NCBI RefSeq assembly: GCF_023516595.1
Contig: NZ_JAMGBG010000057.1
Span: forward strand, 1-64,000
Reading direction: 5' to 3'
Origin: Streptomyces neyagawaensis
GTDB taxonomy: Bacteria; Actinomycetota; Actinomycetes; Streptomycetales; Streptomycetaceae
DNA length: 64,000 bases
The notes below the pieces were generated by a model, which ran no database searches, had not been told where the DNA came from, and worked only from the letters and a program-made list of their open reading frames with translations. Below, piece after piece: positions 40,243 to 48,054 of this stretch. Made by a program: the position numbers and the translations under genes. Position 1 is the first letter of the stretch. Each line of letters starts with the position of its first letter.

Positions 40243-42417
40243 ATGACCGAGAGCACCACCATCCGCTGGGAACAGGACCGCTCGGGCCTGGTCACCCTCG
40301 TCCTCGACGACCCCCACCAGTCCGCGAACACCATGAACCAGGCGTTCCGCGACTCCCTCGCCGTGATCACCGACCGCCTGGAGGCCGAGAAGGACTCCAT
40401 CCGCGGCGTCATCATCACCTCCGCCAAGAAGACCTTCTTCGCCGGCGGTGATCTGCGCGACCTCATCCGGGTCACCCCCGACACCGCGCAGCAGCTGTTC
40501 GACGGTGGCCTGGAGATCAAGCGCCATCTGCGCCGCATCGAGACCCTCGGCAAGCCCGTCGTCGCCGCGATCAACGGCGCCGCCCTCGGCGGCGGCTTCG
40601 AGCTGGCCCTCGCCTGCCACCACCGCGTCGCCCTCGACGCCCCCGGCTCCAAGATCGGCTGCCCCGAGGTCACCCTCGGCCTGCTCCCCGGAGGCGGCGG
40701 CGTCGTCCGCACGGTACGGCTCCTCGGCATCGCCGACGCGCTGCTGAAGGTCCTGCTCCAGGGCACCCAGTACAGCCCGCGGCGCGCCCTCGACAATGGC
40801 CTCGTCCACGAGGTGGCCGCCACCCACGACGAGCTGATGGCCAAGGCCCGCGCCTTCATCGACGCCAACCCCGAGTCCCAGCAGCCCTGGGACAAGCCGG
40901 GCTACCGCATCCCCGGGGGCACGCCCTCGAACCCCAAGTTCGCGGCGAACCTGCCCGCCTTCCCCGCCACCCTGCGCAAGCAGACGGCCGGTGCCCCCTA
41001 CCCGGCCCCGCGGAACATCCTCGCCGCCGCCGTCGAGGGCGCCCAGGTCGACTTCGAGACGGCCCAGGTCATCGAGGCCCGCTACTTCGTGGAGCTGGCC
41101 GCCGGCCAGACCTCGAAGAACATGATCCAGGCGTTCTTCTTCGACCTCCAGGCCGTCAACTCCGGCGCCAACCGCCCCAAGGGCGTCGAACCCCGCCAGG
41201 TCCGCAAGGTCGCCGTCCTCGGCGCCGGGATGATGGGCGCCGGCATCGCCTACTCCTGCGCCCGCGCCGGCATCGACGTCGTCCTGAAGGACGTGTCCGC
41301 GGAGGCCGCCGCGAAGGGCAAGGGCTACTCGGAGAAGCTCTGCGCGAAGGCCGTCGCCAAGGGCCGTACGACGCAGGAGAAGGCCGACGCCCTGCTCGCC
41401 CGGATCACCCCCACCGCCGACCCGGCCGACCTGGCCGGCTGCGACGCGGTCATCGAGGCCGTCTTCGAGGACACCGCCCTCAAGCACAAGGTGTTCCAGG
41501 AGATCGAGAGCGTCGTCGCCCCCGACGCGCTGCTCTGCTCCAACACCTCCACCCTCCCCATCACCACCCTCGCCGAAGGTGTGGAGCGCCAGTCCGACTT
41601 CATCGGCCTGCACTTCTTCTCACCCGTCGACAAGATGCCGCTCGTCGAGATCATCAAGGGCGAGCGGACCGGCGACGAGGCCCTCGCCCGCGCCTTCGAC
41701 CTGGTCCGGCAGATCAAGAAGACCCCGATCGTCGTCAACGACTCCCGTGGCTTCTTCACCTCCCGTGTCATCGGCCACTTCATCAACGAGGGCGTCGCCA
41801 TGGTCGGCGAGGGCATCGAGCCCGCGTCGGTCGAGCAGGCGGCGGCCCAGGCGGGCTACCCCGCGAAGGTCCTGTCCCTGATGGACGAGCTGACCCTGAC
41901 CCTGCCCCGCAAGATCCGCACGGAGACCCGGCGGGCCGTGGAGGAGGCGGGCGGCACGTGGGAGGAGCACCCCGCCGAGGCGGTCATCGACCGCATGGTC
42001 GACGAGTTCGGCCGCACCGGGCGCAGCGGCGGCGTCGGCTTCTACGACTACGGTCCCGACGGCCGCCGCACCAGGCTCTGGCCGGGCCTGCGCGAGCACT
42101 TCACCCGCCCCGACCACCGGATCCCCTTCGAGGACATGCAGGAACGCATGCTGTTCTCCGAGGCCCTGGACACCGTCCGCCTCCTGGAGGAGGGCGTCCT
42201 CACGTCCGTCGCCGACGCCAACATCGGCTCGATCTTCGGCATCGGTTTCCCCGGCTGGACGGGTGGCGTCCTCCAGTACATCAACGGCTACGAGGGCGGC
42301 CTGCCGGGCTTCGTGGCCCGGGCGAGGGAACTGGCCGACCGCTACGGCGCGCGCTTCACGCCGCCGGCGCTGCTGGTGGAGAAGGCGGAGCGGGGGGAGA
42401 GGTTCACCGACGCGTGA
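40243..42417 (+). CDS. fadB: FadB: 3-hydroxyacyl-CoA dehydrogenase / enoyl-CoA hydratase
   Basis: A multifunctional beta-oxidation protein of 724 residues. The N-terminal crotonase domain has KTFFAGGDLRDL and the oxyanion glycines in GAALGGGFELALACH, with the catalytic Glu region in CPEVTLGLLPGGGG. The dehydrogenase part starts with the NAD motif VAVLGAGMMGAGIAY near residue 324 and has SNTSTLPIT and GLHFFSPVDKMPLVEI. The C-terminal HCDH domains follow. It completes the racemase-thiolase-FadB operon, and a dispersed palindromic repeat region follows. Confidence 0.95.
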   Translation: MTESTTIRWEQDRSGLVTLVLDDPHQSANTMNQAFRDSLAVITDRLEAEKDSIRGVIITSAKKTFFAGGDLRDLIRVTPDTAQQLFDGGLEIKRHLRRIETLGKPVVAAINGAALGGGFELALACHHRVALDAPGSKIGCPEVTLGLLPGGGGVVRTVRLLGIADALLKVLLQGTQYSPRRALDNGLVHEVAATHDELMAKARAFIDANPESQQPWDKPGYRIPGGTPSNPKFAANLPAFPATLRKQTAGAPYPAPRNILAAAVEGAQVDFETAQVIEARYFVELAAGQTSKNMIQAFFFDLQAVNSGANRPKGVEPRQVRKVAVLGAGMMGAGIAYSCARAGIDVVLKDVSAEAAAKGKGYSEKLCAKAVAKGRTTQEKADALLARITPTADPADLAGCDAVIEAVFEDTALKHKVFQEIESVVAPDALLCSNTSTLPITTLAEGVERQSDFIGLHFFSPVDKMPLVEIIKGERTGDEALARAFDLVRQIKKTPIVVNDSRGFFTSRVIGHFINEGVAMVGEGIEPASVEQAAAQAGYPAKVLSLMDELTLTLPRKIRTETRRAVEEAGGTWEEHPAEAVIDRMVDEFGRTGRSGGVGFYDYGPDGRRTRLWPGLREHFTRPDHRIPFEDMQERMLFSEALDTVRLLEEGVLTSVADANIGSIFGIGFPGWTGGVLQYINGYEGGLPGFVARARELADRYGARFTPPALLVEKAERGERFTDA

Positions 42418-42476
42418 CGGTTCGGGGGCGGGGGTGCGTTGGCGGCCGCGGGTTCGTTGTGGCTGGTCGCGCAGTT

Positions 42477-42566
42477 CCCCGCGCCCCTGAAAAGCGACCG
42501 GGGCTGCGCCCCGTGCTCTTCAAGGGGGAGGGCGGGCCGCAGGCCCGTCCCTCCAGGGGCGCGGGG
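42477..42566. repeat. intergenic palindromic repeat (Streptomyces dispersed type)
   Basis: CCCCGCGCCCCTG (42477-42489) and CAGGGGCGCGGGG (42554-42566) are 13-bp perfect inverted arms. Two more hairpins lie inside: GGGGCTGCGCCCC near 42500, and GGAGGGCGGGCC / GGCCCGTCCCTCC around 42540. The sequence resembles the GCGCAGTTCCCCGCGCCCCT element scattered through many Streptomyces genomes. It may end fadB transcription. Confidence 0.75.
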
Positions 42567-42644
42567 CTCTGACATCTGCGGCTCCGCCGCGTGGGCGCGA
42601 ACAACCCCCACTCACCCGCGGACGAACGACACGGCCCCCACCCC

Positions 42645-43370
42645 TCACCCCTCCTTCAGCCACTCCCGCAGCTCGTCCCTCAGTGAGCGCTGGAACGTCG
42701 TCAGCAGGGCCTGGACGACCAAGGGCTGCATGTGGGCCGAGAGGGACTTCACCGCCTGCGGGTCCCGCTCGGCCACCGCGTCGCGGAAGAGACCGGACAG
42801 CTCGTGGGCGGCCGCCCGGGCGTGCTCGATCAGGACGTTCCGCGCGGCGAGGATCGACTCCTGGGACAGGGGCACATCGAGGAGTTCCACCCCCAGCCGC
42901 AGCAGACCGGGGTCCACCCGGAACCCGTCGCCGTCCCGTTCGACCAGGCCCATCGCCGTGAGCCGCTCCACGTCGTCCTCGTCGAGGGGCCGCCCGGCCC
43001 GCGGCTCCAGCTCCTCCCGTGTCACCGTCTCCACCGCGTCCGGCGCCCAGGAGGCCACGACGGCCCGTTGCAGGGCGAGATCGCGCGGCGACAGATCAGG
43101 CGGCAGCTGCCGCAGATACCGTTCGATGGCGGCCAGGGTCATGCCCTGCCGCTGGAGTTCCTCGATCAGCGCGAGCCGGGCGAGATGGCCGCGCCCGTAC
43201 CGGCCGACCCGACGCGGACCGATCACCGGCGGCGGCAGCAGCCCCTTGGTGCTGTAGAAGCGGACCGTGCGCACCGTCACCCCGGCCCGCGCGGCCAGCT
43301 CGTCCACGGTCAGGACCCCCTCCTCGGTGTCCTCGGCCGTGTCGGCGCCTTCCCCGGTCTCGGTCGTCAT
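42645..43370 (-). CDS. MerR-family transcriptional regulator
   Basis: A 241-residue MerR-family protein. The winged helix-turn-helix is LTVDELAARAGVTVRTVRFYSTKGLL with wing GPRRVGRYG. A coiled-coil segment and a longer C-terminal effector domain follow. The sensor part resembles the actinobacterial type that binds hydrophobic ligands, but has no cysteine pair for metals. It is divergent from a macro-domain gene, with only 88 bp between the starts. Confidence 0.85.
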   Translation of the reverse strand: MTTETGEGADTAEDTEEGVLTVDELAARAGVTVRTVRFYSTKGLLPPPVIGPRRVGRYGRGHLARLALIEELQRQGMTLAAIERYLRQLPPDLSPRDLALQRAVVASWAPDAVETVTREELEPRAGRPLDEDDVERLTAMGLVERDGDGFRVDPGLLRLGVELLDVPLSQESILAARNVLIEHARAAAHELSGLFRDAVAERDPQAVKSLSAHMQPLVVQALLTTFQRSLRDELREWLKEG

Positions 43371-43458
43371 GTTCAGCAGTATCGCTGTCCCACCAGTGCT
43401 GTGAAAGCTTCAACAGGTGCTCCGGGGGATTGTCAGTGGGTGCCTCTACGGTGGGGCC

Positions 43459-43938
43459 ATGTCGGGGATCACATACGTCAGGGGGGACGCCACCGTGCCC
43501 CTGGGCAAGGGCGTCAAGGTCATCGCCCACGTCAGCAATGACCTCGGCGGCTGGGGCAAGGGCTTCGTCCTCGCCGTGTCCCGCCGCTGGCCGGAACCGG
43601 AGGCGGCCTACCGCGCCTGGCACCGTGACCGCGCGCACAACGACTTCGGGCTCGGCGCGGCCCAGTTCGTCCAGGTCGGGCCGTACACCTGGGTGGCCAA
43701 CCTGATCGGCCAGCGCGGCATCCGTACGGGCAGCAAGGGCGTCCCCGTCCGCTACGAGGCCATCGACAAGGCCCTGGCTCTGCTCGCCGACAAGGCCCTG
43801 GAGCTCGAAGCCTCCGTCCACATGCCGCGCATCGGCTGTGGTCTCGCCGGCGGCACATGGTCGCGGGTGGAGCCCCTGATCAGCGAGCGGCTCGTGCGGC
43901 GGGGGATAGCGGTGACGGTGTACGACCACGGGGACTGA
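43459..43938 (+). CDS. macro-domain protein (ADP-ribose binding or hydrolysis)
   Basis: A 159-residue single macro domain. The ADP-ribose loops are visible as IAHVSNDLGGWGKGFVLAV (loop 1) and PRIGCGLAGGTWSRVEPLI (loop 2). The Leu-Gly-Gly-Trp-Gly-Lys-Gly form is that of the Poa1p/ALC1-like class, which removes ADP-ribose or ADP-ribose-1''-phosphate marks. The ATG at 43459 was chosen; the upstream frame lies in the promoter shared with the MerR gene. It could reverse toxin-made ADP-ribosylation. No toxin gene is adjacent. Confidence 0.85.
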   Translation: MSGITYVRGDATVPLGKGVKVIAHVSNDLGGWGKGFVLAVSRRWPEPEAAYRAWHRDRAHNDFGLGAAQFVQVGPYTWVANLIGQRGIRTGSKGVPVRYEAIDKALALLADKALELEASVHMPRIGCGLAGGTWSRVEPLISERLVRRGIAVTVYDHGD

Positions 43939-43961
43939 CGGCCCGGCGGCGTGCCGGGCCG
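43939..43961 (+). terminator. hairpin after macro-domain gene
   Basis: A 9-bp perfect stem (CGGCCCGGC / GCCGGGCCG) with a 5-base loop, starting directly after the stop. Confidence 0.7.
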
Positions 43962-44055
43962 AGCGGCGGCCGTTGGGGTGAACCGTCGTCGATTATCGGT
44001 CAACTCTGGCGCAGACGTGCGACGCGTCGCGCGTGTGAACGGGTAAGCCACCGGT

Positions 44056-44532
44056 ATGAACCTTCTTCCGGTGGACATCGGTCCGTTGAACCCCCCGGTC
44101 GCGGAACTCGTCGTCGCGGCGGTGCTGTTCGCGCTGGTGTTCCTCTTCTTCGTCCGGCTGGCGCCCCGGGTGCAGCACGTGCTGGCGGAGCGGGAAGCGG
44201 TCACCGACGGGGCGGAGGCGCGGGCCGAGGCGGTACGGCGGGAGGCGGAGATCAAGCGGGCGGAGGCGGCCGCGACCCTGGCCGAGGCCCGCCACGAGGC
44301 CGCCCGTATCCGCCAGCGGGCCTTCGCGGAGGGTACGACGCTGGTCGCGGAGGCCCGTGAGGAGGCCCGGCGCGAGTACGCGGCGATCGTCACCCGGGGC
44401 CAGGCCCGCATCGCCTCCGACCGGGTCAGCGCCGAGGCCGAACTCCGCGTCCACGTATCGGAACTGGCCTCGAACCTGGCGAGCAGGATCCTCGGCGAAC
44501 AGATCGACGCGAAGGCGGAACCACGTCTGTGA
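44056..44532 (+). CDS. orphan F0F1 ATP-synthase subunit b-like protein
   Basis: A 158-residue protein built like F0 subunit b: a short extracytoplasmic N-terminus, one membrane helix (LVVAAVLFALVFLFFVRL, residues ~18-36) and a long charged coiled coil (AEREAVTDGAEARAEAVRREAEI... LASRILGEQI). The C-terminal ELASNLASRILGEQID is the typical delta-binding end of subunit b. No other ATP-synthase gene is nearby, so this is a paralogue outside the atp operon, possibly an alternative stator or a protein reused for another purpose. Confidence 0.8.
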   Translation: MNLLPVDIGPLNPPVAELVVAAVLFALVFLFFVRLAPRVQHVLAEREAVTDGAEARAEAVRREAEIKRAEAAATLAEARHEAARIRQRAFAEGTTLVAEAREEARREYAAIVTRGQARIASDRVSAEAELRVHVSELASNLASRILGEQIDAKAEPRL

Positions 44533-44698
44533 CCGCCGAACCATGCGCGTGACCAAGGAAACGCGCCGTCATACCCTTCGCCCGCCGACATGAGTTACTT
44601 CCCCTGACGCTCCTTTCCGGCCAACACCGGGACCGATCTCCCGCGCGCACCAATGGGCCCTCTTTTGAACGGGAGTTGACAGCAGTACCGTCCGGCGC

Positions 44699-46705
44699 AT
44701 GCCGATATCCGCGCGACGCGCCCCCCACTCGACCTGGAGATCTCTCGCCACGGTCGCCACGTCCGCCGTCCTGATGGCCACCTTCGTCACCCCGGCGGTC
44801 GCCGACAGCGCGACGCCGCGGAAGAGCCGGCCCGTCTACGCCTACGACAAGGCCATCCGCGAGGCCGTTTGGGTGGACACCGGACTCGACGGCGACCGCG
44901 ACGGGAACAACGACCGCGTCGCCGTCGACATCGTCCGCCCGAGTGAACCCGCCCAGCAGGGCCGGAAGATCCCCGTGATCATGGACGCCAGCCCCTACTA
45001 CTCGTGCTGTGGACGCGGCAACGAGAGCCAGCGCAAGACGTACGACGCGAACGGCAACGTTGTCCAGATGCCGCTGTTCTACGACAACTACTTCGTGCCC
45101 CGCGGCTACGCCTTCGTCGCTGTCGACCTCGCCGGGACCAACCGCTCCGACGGCTGCGTGGACGTCGGCGGCCGCTCCGACATCCAGTCCGCCAAAGCGG
45201 TCGTCGACTGGCTCAACGGTCGCGGAAGGGCGTACACCACCCGCACGGGCTCCACGAAGGCCAAGGCCGGCTGGACCAACGGCAGAACCGGCATGATCGG
45301 CAAGAGCTACGACGGCACCATCGCCAACGGGGTCGCCGCGACCGGCGTCGAGGGCCTGGAGACCATCGTCCCGATCGGCGCCATCTCCTCCTGGTACGAC
45401 TACTACTTCGCCAAGGGCGCCCCCCTCTACAGCTCCGGTCCGGACTGGCTGTCCGACGCCATCGAGAGCCCCGAGGCCCGCGCCAAGTGCGCCCACGTCC
45501 AGCAGGCGCTCGTGGACGGCGCACCGCGCACCGGTGACTGGACGCGGCTGTGGACCGAGCGCGACTACGTCAAGGACGTCCGCAAGATCGACGCCAGCGT
45601 CTTCGTCATCCACGGGCAGCAGGACCTCAACGTCCGCCCCAAGCACTTCGGTCAGTGGTGGGACGCCCTTGCGAAGCACGGCGTCGAGCGCAAGATCTGG
45701 CTCTCCCAGACCGGCCACGTCGACCCCTTCGACTTCCGCCGCGCCGCCTGGGTCGACACCCTGCACCGCTGGTTCGACCACGAACTCCTCGGCTACGACA
45801 ACGGCATCGACGACGAGCCCATGGCCGACATCGAGCGCCACCCCGACCAGTGGGTGACGACGAAGACCTGGCCGCCGCGCGCGACGAAGACCACGACCCT
45901 CCGCCCCGGCAAGGGCGCCCGGGCCGGCGTCGGCACCCTCGGTCTGCGCAAGCGGTCCGGCACCGAGACCTTCACCGACAACCCCACCCTGAACGAGACC
46001 GACTGGGCGGCCCACATCGGCCGGTCAACCCCCGAGAAGGCGGGCTTCGTCACCGCCCCGCTCACCAGGGACCTGCGGCTGTCCGGCTCCACCAAGGTGA
46101 CCGTCACCGCCACGCCCACCACCTCCACCGCCCACCTGTCGGCGATCCTCGTGGACCTCGGCCCGGACACCATCCGCGACTACTCCTCCACCGGCGAGGG
46201 CATCACCACCCTCACCGACCGCACCTGCTGGGGCCCGAGCACCCCCGGTGACAGCTCCTGCTACCTGAAGACCCGCGCGAAGAACGCCGCCGTGGACTAC
46301 ACGATCTTCAGCCGCGGCTGGGCCGACCTCGGCAACCACTCCTCCGGCACCGGCTCCCCGCTCACCCCCGGCACCGCGTACACCCTCACCCTCGATCTGC
46401 ACGCGAGCGATCACGTCGTCCCGGCCGGCCACCGGCTCGCCCTCATCGTCGCGGGCACCGACGAGGGCCTCATCGACCCGCCGTCGACGACCCCCACCCT
46501 GACCCTCGACCTCAAGCGCACCTACGCCAAGGTGCCGCTGGTCGGCGGACCCACCGCCTTCAAGAAGGCGACCTCGGGCGCCACCTCCGCACCGAAGGGA
46601 TCCACCTCCGCACCGGAGGGATCCCCGTCCGCACCGAAGGGCTCCGTCCTCGGCGGCGTCGGCGACCCGAGCGGGCCCGCCCGTCTCCCCGGTGACGGCG
46701 CATGA
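44699..46705 (+). CDS. secreted Xaa-Pro dipeptidyl-peptidase (CocE/NonD family)
   Basis: A 668-residue exported S15/CocE-type serine peptidase. A signal peptide (SLATVATSAVLMATFVTPAVA) precedes the alpha/beta hydrolase. The nucleophile Ser203 lies in GMIGKSYDGT. Asp is likely in VIHGQQDLNV and His in SQTGHVDPFD. A C-terminal jelly-roll domain follows (SGSTKVTVTATPTTSTAHL, HRLALIVAGT). It releases X-Pro dipeptides from peptides outside the cell. The last ~45 residues are an unusual Ser/Ala/Pro-Lys-Gly repeat (TSAPKGS, TSAPEGS, PSAPKGS). Its stop overlaps the start of the next peptidase gene. Confidence 0.88.
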   Translation: MPISARRAPHSTWRSLATVATSAVLMATFVTPAVADSATPRKSRPVYAYDKAIREAVWVDTGLDGDRDGNNDRVAVDIVRPSEPAQQGRKIPVIMDASPYYSCCGRGNESQRKTYDANGNVVQMPLFYDNYFVPRGYAFVAVDLAGTNRSDGCVDVGGRSDIQSAKAVVDWLNGRGRAYTTRTGSTKAKAGWTNGRTGMIGKSYDGTIANGVAATGVEGLETIVPIGAISSWYDYYFAKGAPLYSSGPDWLSDAIESPEARAKCAHVQQALVDGAPRTGDWTRLWTERDYVKDVRKIDASVFVIHGQQDLNVRPKHFGQWWDALAKHGVERKIWLSQTGHVDPFDFRRAAWVDTLHRWFDHELLGYDNGIDDEPMADIERHPDQWVTTKTWPPRATKTTTLRPGKGARAGVGTLGLRKRSGTETFTDNPTLNETDWAAHIGRSTPEKAGFVTAPLTRDLRLSGSTKVTVTATPTTSTAHLSAILVDLGPDTIRDYSSTGEGITTLTDRTCWGPSTPGDSSCYLKTRAKNAAVDYTIFSRGWADLGNHSSGTGSPLTPGTAYTLTLDLHASDHVVPAGHRLALIVAGTDEGLIDPPSTTPTLTLDLKRTYAKVPLVGGPTAFKKATSGATSAPKGSTSAPEGSPSAPKGSVLGGVGDPSGPARLPGDGA

Positions 46706-47970
46706 GGGCCCGGATCGCCGCGCTGCTCGCCACCGTGCTTGCCGCGCCCCTGCTGTCGGCCCCCGCGTACGCGGGGGACACCACGCCCCTGCCGCGCACC
46801 GGATTCGAGCAGTCCGGCGGAGCCCGGTGGACGAGCCAGCCGGAAGAGGAGGAGTTCCTCGCCGCGGTGGACCGGGCGAGCCACCGCGTGTCGGTCGCCC
46901 GCGTCGGCACCACGGCGCAGGACCGCCCGCTCCACCTCGTCCGGATCGGCACCCGACCCACCTCGCGGACGGTGCTCCTCGTGTGCAGCCAGCACGGCGA
47001 CGAGCCCTCCGGCCGCGAGGCGTGCCTCACCACCGTCCGGGACCTCGCCCGGCCCGGGGACCGGCGGACCGAGCGATTGCTGAAAACCACCACCGTGCTG
47101 GTGGTGCCCACCGCCAATCCCGACGGCAGGGCCGCCGACACCCGCGGCAACAGCGACGGCGTCGACATCAACCGCGACCATCTGGCCCTGCGAACCGCGG
47201 AGGCCAGGACGCTCGCCGCGATCGTCCGCGATCGCAAACCGGATATTGTCTACGACCTGCACGAGTACGGCGCCACACCCCCGTACTACGACAAGGACCT
47301 GTTCGACCTCTGGCCGCGCAACCTCAACACGGACACGGCCGTCCACACCGAGGCGCGCACCCTGTCCCTGGAGCACGTACGGCCGGCGGCGCGGGCGGCG
47401 GGCCACTCGACGGGCACGTACGGCATCTGGACCGACCCGGTCACCGGCGAACCGATTCGGCAGGTCGCGGGCGACGGCCAGGAACGCATTCTGCGGAACA
47501 TGTCCGGCGTCAAGCACTCCGTCGGCCTGCTCATCGAGAGCCGTGTCGAACCTCAGACGCCGGACACTCCCGAGCCGGTCAACAACCGTCGTCGCGTGGA
47601 GTCCCAACGCGCGGCCCTCCAGGGCCTGTTCGGGTTCACGGTGGAGCGGGGCCGCCAGGTCGACGCGGCGACCCGCGCGGCCCGTCTCGCCGGCCTCGGC
47701 GACACCGGGCCGGTCTATCTCGGCGGCGCCGACAACGACCCCGCCGAACCCGCCGAGGTGCTCCAGGACCCGCCCTGCGGCTACCGGCTCACCGCTGGGC
47801 AGTACGCGGAGGTCGGCGACGAGCTGGCCCTGCACGGCGTGCGCGCGCGTACCCGCGACGACGGTGTGCTCGTTCCGTTGCGCCAGCAACTGCGCGCGCT
47901 CGTTCCCCTGCTCCTGGACGAACGGGCGCCGTACCACCTGACGGTGGGAGAACCCGACACCGCCTGTTGA
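46702..47970 (+). CDS. secreted M14-family zinc carboxypeptidase
   Basis: A 422-residue exported metallocarboxypeptidase. Signal peptide ARIAALLATVLAAPLLSAPAYA is followed by the M14 domain. Zinc ligands are His and Glu in SQHGDEPSGREA and a second His in YDLHEYG. The substrate-binding NR is in VDINRDHL, and a catalytic Glu is in GLLIESR. The ATG at 46702 overlaps the stop of the Xaa-Pro peptidase gene in an ATGA junction, so both are made together and probably finish breakdown of the same peptides. Confidence 0.88.
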   Translation: MRARIAALLATVLAAPLLSAPAYAGDTTPLPRTGFEQSGGARWTSQPEEEEFLAAVDRASHRVSVARVGTTAQDRPLHLVRIGTRPTSRTVLLVCSQHGDEPSGREACLTTVRDLARPGDRRTERLLKTTTVLVVPTANPDGRAADTRGNSDGVDINRDHLALRTAEARTLAAIVRDRKPDIVYDLHEYGATPPYYDKDLFDLWPRNLNTDTAVHTEARTLSLEHVRPAARAAGHSTGTYGIWTDPVTGEPIRQVAGDGQERILRNMSGVKHSVGLLIESRVEPQTPDTPEPVNNRRRVESQRAALQGLFGFTVERGRQVDAATRAARLAGLGDTGPVYLGGADNDPAEPAEVLQDPPCGYRLTAGQYAEVGDELALHGVRARTRDDGVLVPLRQQLRALVPLLLDERAPYHLTVGEPDTAC

Positions 47971-48054
47971 AGAAGAAGGGGTCGGGGTCACATGTGGGAG
48001 GGCTCGCTGGGCAGGAGTAGCTGAGTTCCAGCCACTCCCGGAAAGGTTCCACCT

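Noticed and set aside
37710..40895. A 1061-residue minus-strand reading frame opposite the racemase-thiolase-FadB operon
   Set aside because: An antisense shadow; no recognisable domains and no ribosome site.
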